DNA of 64,000 nucleotides from Progne subis subis (taxonomy: Eukaryota; Chordata; Aves; Passeriformes; Hirundinidae). The notes below the pieces were generated by a model. It worked only from the letters and a program-made list of their open reading frames with translations, searched no databases and was not told where the DNA came from. The stretch covers positions 2,284,321 to 2,348,320 of the forward strand of contig JAKJHU010000033.1 of the NCBI GenBank assembly GCA_022316685.1, given 5' to 3'. Positions within the stretch are counted from its first letter, which is position 1. Each line of letters begins with the position of its first letter. Below are positions 57,630 to 64,000 of this stretch, in pieces. The translations under genes were made by a program, and so were the position numbers.

Positions 57630-58386
57630 AGCAATAATGCATTAAAAGAGTGAAGTTCAACAAGTGTAAGGTCTTACAGCTGGGAAATTCAATCCAGGAG
57701 TGCAGGGCCAGGCTGGGATCCACCTGGTTGGGGAGCAGCTCTCTGGAGAGGGACCTGGGCATCTTGGTGGACAACAAGCTCAATATAAGTGAATTTTGCT
57801 GCTGCAGCAAAGAATGGTAACAGAGTACTGGGTAATGTCAACAAGGGCATCACTACCAGAGGTTATTCCACTCTGCTCAGCACTTGTCAGGCCACACATG
57901 GAATACTGTGTTATAAAAAAGATGGACAGCCTGGAGTGCGTCCAAAGGACGGCCACAAAGATGATTGAAGAACTGGGAAGCTTGCCATAAGAGGAAAGTC
58001 TGAAACTACTGGATTCATTTGGTTTTGAGAAAACAAGGCTGTGGGGAGACCTTATAACTGTGTGTTGGTATGTAAAGAGTGGTTAAAAAGAAGATGGAGA
58101 TTTTCTTTTTGCGAGGAATCACGTGGTAAAGATGAGGGTAATAGGTACAGGTTACTCCTGTGGAATTCTGATTGGAACAAGAGGAAAGTTGTTAACAATG
58201 AGAACAATTGGAAGGCATGGCAATAATCTCCCTAGGGAAGTGGTGCATTTCCTAATACTGGACACTTTTAAGATCCATCTGGGCAGGGTACTGAACCATC
58301 TTGCCTAGATGATGCTTTTGCTGGGAAAGGCTGGACCAGATGATCCTTGAGGTCCCCTTACAACCTTCTATTCTGTGATTCAGAGA
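57630..58386 (+). mobile_element. CR1 LINE fragment, old copy
   Basis: About 750 bases of plus-strand CR1 3' region, strongly diverged. Landmarks are GTGTAAGGTCTTACAGCTGG, GAGGGACCTGGGCATCTTGG with GACAACAAGCTCAATAT, CACTTGTCAGGCCACACATG encoding the LVRPHMEYC motif, a piece encoding ECVQRTATKMIEELG (CR1: ERVQRRATKMI), and LPREVVHFL near 58220. It ends AAGGCTGGACCAGATGATCC and GAGGTCCCCTTACAACCTTC with an ATTCTGTGATTC tail. Stops and indels break it throughout. Divergence suggests an older subfamily than the copies near the CFAP58 promoter. Confidence 0.85.
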
Positions 58387-58514
58387 TTTGAAAGGTGTCA
58401 GTGTAGGATCTAATCCCAAAGCCCTTGCATGAGTTGGCCCATTAAAGGGACAACTAATTTACTGTTTGCTCTCATAGATGTATATTGGTCACCAATATAA
58501 GCAAATGGGAATGA

Positions 58515-58577
58515 AAGAAAGGTTGGACCATATGAATCTTGAGGTTTACTTACAACGTAGTATTCTGTGATTCTGAG
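58515..58577 (+). mobile_element. CR1 LINE tail fragment
   Basis: AAAGGTTGGACCATATGAAT followed by CTTGAGGTTTACTTACAACG and ATTCTGTGATTCTGAG is a CR1 3' tail of about 60 bases. It lies 130 bases after the larger copy and resembles its end, so it may be a separate insertion or a partial duplication. Confidence 0.75.
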
Positions 58578-61500
58578 AAAGCTAAGCTGCCAAAACTTCC
58601 AGCCATTGATCTAATGGTTCCTGATGTGGGGGGATGAGGAAGAGGGGGGTGAGAAAGGCAGAAAAATGTCTCCTGTCCTTATAAAAAACTTAAGTGTTGC
58701 TACATGCCTTAAGGAAACAAGAGAGAGAAAACAGTACCTGGTGGAGCGTGAAGTTTGAGGTTATGACTCCAGTTCTAAGTTGGTGACCGGAATTTCAAGG
58801 GATTTGCATTGAAATACAGAAATGGGAAATACTGTAAGAACTCGGATCTAACATTTACTTTTTGGCTTTCAGCTGGATATGAATCATAAAGAAAAAGTTT
58901 ACTTCCCCAGTGTCGTGCAGAATTAGGCTGATGTGTCAAAGGCACACTGTAAGAATAGCCTTGATTTAAACTCCAAAGACAAGCTTCTGTTCTTTTATCA
59001 AATGAAAAAAATAATGTGTGCCCTTGAACTGTGGCTGCAACCCAGTTTTAAGTTGTGATGGATAAAAAATACCTCATTACCAGCTCAATATTTTGATGCA
59101 TAAAAGTCTACTGAATTAGTGCCATCAAAATAATTTCAGTCCAATACCTTGAAACTTATTTGAATTGGAATCTCCAATGCAGTATGAAGTGACATATGGA
59201 GGTACCTAATGCATCGAGTCATCCTTTAGGACTACTCTTAGATTCTTTCCTTCTTGTGCCATTCTTTTATTTTCCTTTTGTTGTGTTTGAAAGGTACATT
59301 GCTAAACTAGGACTTTGAAGGAGGATTTTAGCTTTGGCTCTAAGTGTTGATGTTTTATATTTATTACTGGTTTTAAATTGAAGGATTAATGTCTTTCAGT
59401 GATTCTATGCCTGGCATGATGATTTTTCCATGGAATTAGAATATCTATGGTGACTTTTGTTCTGACACTGGTAATTTTTTCCCAAACAATTATTTAATTT
59501 TTAAAAAATTGATTGTGTAGCCAGTAGGGTTCTGTGAGTAGGGCAGAACCACTCACATTAAGCCAATTGTAGGATAATTGTGTTAAATCTTGGTGCAATT
59601 TACCAGGGCTCATATGTGATGATGTAGTAAGGAATCATATCTCAGAAGTATGAAAAGTGTTAGTCACCTGTGTGATGGTCTCTTGAGGGTCTACATATCT
59701 ACCTGAAAGTTTTGTGTAAGCTTTAATAATTCAATAGATATGTGAGGAATGTTCAGTTCTTGCCCTAGCTCTCTTCAGAAAGGAGTTGATTTCTATTTCT
59801 GCATCTTTCCAATACACTTCTTGGCGCATTAGTTTATTTTAGACCTTCTAATCTCAGTCCATCTAGAATTAGAAGATGTTATATGCTATAGAAATTTACA
59901 GCATGATAAACTGCTCTTAAAAACACACTGACATTTAGATTCTTTCCCTCCTCCCACATATGTTGCAATTCAAGTGGAAGAGAATAAAGTCTTCCCAGAA
60001 AAATAGCCTTTTCTTTTTTTGGTATGTTTGTTTAAACAGGGTTTTGAAAAAATGGATAGGAAGTATGATGATCACTTTAATGTCACCAGGTGAAGATAAT
60101 TGACTGCTCTTTAGGGTGAGAAAATAATTTTCCAGAAAAAAATAGTGCAAATATTTCTGGCACTGAGAAATGGGAAGCAAAGCAGATTACCTAGTGATGA
60201 AACAAAATACTTATGGTGAACAGTTTTCTTAGTGGAAGAGAATTTTTACTGACTCTTTGTGAAACTACCCTGCCCTCATAAACAAAACAGATTTCCCATG
60301 ATAAAGTGATTTGGACAGAAGCAAGGTGGAAGTGTGTTTGAGAAAATAACTTCTGGGGATCTGCACCATTTTTAGCTCATCTAATGATGTTTTGGTCAGA
60401 AATATTCAGGTGTCATTTACAAAGCTGAGGAGGTTGCAGGCAGAGTGAAAATCCCTTAGGGTTTATGGGTGGCAAATATACTTGAATGCTCAATCTGTTT
60501 TACAAGTTTTTTAAAAGAATTGATAATTTACTTGAGTTCAAGCTTGAAAGGGAACTCTAGTGCGTCATCAGTTGTCATCCCTCCTCATCATGCAAGATTG
60601 TTTTATTTACACAAATACAATCCTTCATAGATGAGTGTCAAACATAGTTTTGTGTCCTGCATTCTAATACGTGCACAACAAGCCCACAAAGTTTAGCATG
60701 CCTGAAGAGGTTGCTGACTTCAAGTACACTGTGGCTTATTGTATTTTTTCCCACATTTGTAAGCTCCTTCTGTGGTCCAGGCCTGCTATTTCTGAAAAGC
60801 AAGGAGAAGGTGTATTGACACAGCCACCAGCATGGTGGTCCTGGCAGACTGGGAGAATGAGTTTCATTCCTGTGTGTCTTCAAGGAGATTTGGTGAACTT
60901 TGGCAATTCATGTAATAACTCTTTGTGTCAAGAACCCTTTTAGAATGAGAAGAGGATCTGCCCTGGCTGGAAGCAGTTCTTCAGGATGTGTAAAATAAAG
61001 ATACCATTCAGATACTGAAAGAAGGATGCTATAATAAGAACCTAAGGCACAGCTCTGTCATCTGTAATCTGCATCAGCAAAACAGAAACAGTGATCACCA
61101 AAGTGTTTTTTTTCAAATGCATTGTATTTGGTTTGAACCTAGAATCCTGAGTGTGGATACCTTGTAACATTAGACCAAAATATTTTGTAAAATGACCCAA
61201 TCCTAAAGTTATTGGTCAGAATTGCCCTTAACTTCAACATTAGTTTGCTAGAATAAAGCTTAGATAAAAAAGTTCAGGAATTGTTCTAGTAAATAACAAA
61301 TAACTGAAAACAACCTTGTTTACTCCTCATTCCTGTGTTCAGCATGTATCTGAGAAGGAAATAAATCTGCTGTGCACCCCAGGGTAAAGTATATTAATCA
61401 ACCAGTTATCTTGTTAAGGGAAAATAAATGACTCGCTGTGCTGACTGAATACATTGCAGCGCACAGACTTTACAGTGCTGTAGCGATCCGATACTGACTA

Positions 61501-62982
61501 TCAGCCATCCAGAATCTGCTAGAGAAGCTGAAATACTGGAGGAGTGCAGCAGCAGTGTAGTAATACATTCACAAGCCCCTATTCTATAGGGTGGCCCAGA
61601 GCTAGAAGTACATCTTTAGTATTCACCGTTTGGCAGGTGTTCTTGTGTTAAGATAAGGAGTGTTCTGCTCTTCCCTCAGCAGCAAGATATGGACAATCTG
61701 CAGCATCCCAGTCAGTGATGGATTATTATCTTGTATGACAGTTGCAACAGCAGCAAAACCCCACCAAAAAATTAATTCCACAGGGACAGACTAGATTTGT
61801 TCTACTCCAGTTCTCTTATTTTCATTTTTACTGGGAATGGTGCTGTTGAGGGAACACATGCAGAAAGGTGCTGCAGCTAAGGCTGTTTTGCAGCTGTTAG
61901 AGGAAGGGCAGGCAGAGTCACTGTGGCTGGTTGGGTTTTTTAGAAGGCTGGCTTAAAATGGGACATAGAAGGACACAAATAGGTGTAGAAAGAACCTACT
62001 TTCTCCACTCTTCTCTTGACTCACCCAGAAATGTGCTGCTGAGTGCACAGGAGCCATGAACCTTGGTAGGCAGAGTCTCTGCCAAGTAGGGTGCATCAGT
62101 CAGCCAGTTGCTGCTCCTCTTAGAGCACCTCTCAGAGCTCAAGGCTTCCCATGCCTAAGTAGATGTAATTTTAAACAGGTCATGGGACCTTGAGCACAGC
62201 AGTCGTCTTTACGTGGACATTAGGATACACTGTCTTTCCCCTTCCTTTAGTCCTATTTCTGTTTCTTTGAATTTTAAGAAGCAGGCAAGGGGAGCTGAAA
62301 CAGAACTCCTCGAAGAATAGCAGAGACTCAGCTCTAATTACAGTGAGTCTGAAGGAAGCCAGGCATTAAAACATTCATGATTTCAGAATTACTGTGTATG
62401 TTTCTTAGAGGTACTGTTATTTCTTAATAGGTTCCAAAGTGTAATTGGAGACTGGTCTTTCTTCCCTGAGATATTTGATATATGCAGGGGAACTCTGCTG
62501 TCCTGTCAAAAAGATGTATGTAGGTTTTACTGCCTTGTTGGACAGGTATTGTAGATTTAAGTGGTGGCTTGACTTTGACATGGCAGTTTAGAGGTAGCAA
62601 TTCCAGAACACCAAAAGACTTGAAACAAAGTGCTCTCATCTTTCAGGGAAATCTTAAGATCTGAAGGTGACTAAAGAGAGGTAGGTGCCTAACTTAAAAA
62701 TAGATATTTCTAGAAGGAGCTCCGCAATCTCTCTGACCCTTCGAGGTCGTCTGTCAAATCAGTCTGAAGCGAGAACAGAAGCTGGGTCTACTGGGAATCC
62801 CCATCCCAAGCTATCACCTGCAGGAACAGCTAATCATTATCAACAGAGCTGTGATAATTCTCCTTTGATTCATCTAAAATTTTTTACATCTAAATGGCTA
62901 TTGAATAGCTGAAATACATGCTGTTGCACTGACATTAAAATGCAGAGTTTTTAAGTCAAATAGTCTAGATCTGAAGAAGAGA

Positions 62983-63030
<48 letters not shown>

Positions 63031-64000
63031 TAGAGCCCTCTATAAAGTAATAATTATACAGTAAAAGGTTCCCCATCATTTGGTTCGTGGATTTACTCAC
63101 TTAGAATATTTAGAAACCTTGTTGATAAGATTTGTATCAACCTCTGATCTCCTCCGGGTCACTTTAAGACAAACTGTTACTAGAATGCAAAGCAAAGGTT
63201 TGTTTAGAGCTCTCTTCAACGCAACTGTCCAGCAGCAGGCACTGTGAAAATAGTTGGAATATTTACATCAATCCATGTCATGTCAGGAGTAATTCTCACC
63301 TTCAAGGAACAGCTCACTTTTATGTGTATATCTGTGTGAATTTCTGCTCACACATATAAGAATAGGAGATAATTAATTGATAATCTTCTGCAATGTTAAG
63401 TAGAAACACTGTGATTAAATGATCTACTCTGATTAATGATTTTATGAACTCTTGTGTAATGTCAATAGTAAAAAGGGTACTGCAGCTGTTTTTCAGCAAG
63501 ACACATCCATGCCATTTTCTTTGGAAAATTTATATTAAATTATCATTTGATAATGTGGATTAAACTTGTTTCTCAGAGTTCAGAAGTTGAACGGAGAGGA
63601 GTATATGTGGGTTATTTATTTGTTCATTGGAAAAAAAAATGTTTTCATGCACCCTTATTAGGGAAGATCCAATAGTAACAGTTCCTAGCAATAATAATAA
63701 AATAAGTTGCAGTTGCACTCCAGGTGGAAATGTTCATCCCTTGTTGTTGTTCCTGGAAGATGGTGACCCTGGAGCATTCAGCTCTTGCTGTTGCAAAAAC
63801 CAGTCAAGGGTGAAGACCTCACAAGGTGCTCCAAGGTCTTTTTATGCTCTCTCATTAAGCTGTTTTGAAAATGCTAGTCAATTTGGTTTGCCCTGTGCCA
63901 ACGGAAACAGATATGCTCTTGATATTATCAACTGGAGAAATTACAAGACAAGTTTGAGTGGTGCAGATTTCACCAAAGATGAGATTATCCTAGCCTTTCC
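58578..64000 (+). other. Continuation of CFAP58 intron 15, no gene recognised
   Basis: AT-rich unique sequence, with a 43-base T run at 62985-63027. I found no exon matching the missing CFAP58 C-terminus, no RNA gene and no clear repeat family. Being part of the CFAP58 intron is inference from the absence of the terminal exons. Confidence 0.5.
62985..63027. repeat. T43 homopolymer
   Basis: An uninterrupted run of 43 T, the longest homopolymer in the window. No retroposon body is recognisable on either side. Length in the assembly should be treated as approximate. Confidence 0.93.

Noticed and set aside
58873..58920. Stretch after TTTCAG containing HKEKVYF, faintly like the missing EKEKLYMEL exon
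   Set aside because: No donor GT in a suitable place, an in-frame stop soon after, and no similarity beyond the single word.

Overview
This is vertebrate nuclear DNA, almost certainly from a bird. Coding sequence occurs only as short exons with GT/AG borders, separated by kilobase introns. The recognisable interspersed repeats are all CR1-type LINE fragments, the dominant avian retroposon, and there are no Alu/L1-type or bacterial features. I cannot tell the species.

The one gene I can identify is CFAP58 (formerly CCDC147), a coiled-coil cilia/flagella-associated protein, on the + strand. Fifteen coding exons between 18527 and 51306 can be joined and cover about 750 residues of a protein that is about 870 residues long in mammals. 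The C-terminal part (roughly 120 residues) is not in the window, so everything after 51306 is most simply a very long intron of at least 12.7 kb. All junctions agree in phase except exon 13 to exon 14, where the conserved frame is broken by one base unless a second acceptor 7 bases downstream is used.

Layout: 1-9900 has no recognisable gene but holds a decayed CR1 reverse-transcriptase fragment (6700-7605, minus). A CpG-rich block at 9930-10650 looks like a promoter and first exon, probably of a minus-strand gene running out of the left edge; in other vertebrates ITPRIP occupies this divergent position next to CFAP58, but no ITPRIP coding sequence is visible here. A small second CpG-rich block lies at 14560-14790. 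The CFAP58 promoter is a third CpG-rich block (17880-18540) containing a 52-base minisatellite immediately upstream of the start codon, and it is flanked on both sides by CR1 fragments. From 51307 to the end there is intronic or unassigned DNA with one more CR1 copy (57630-58386), a small CR1 tail and long homopolymers.

Apart from CFAP58, the most coding-like stretch is an orphan antisense open frame of about 150-180 residues in CFAP58 intron 2 (22112-22654, minus). I do not recognise it.
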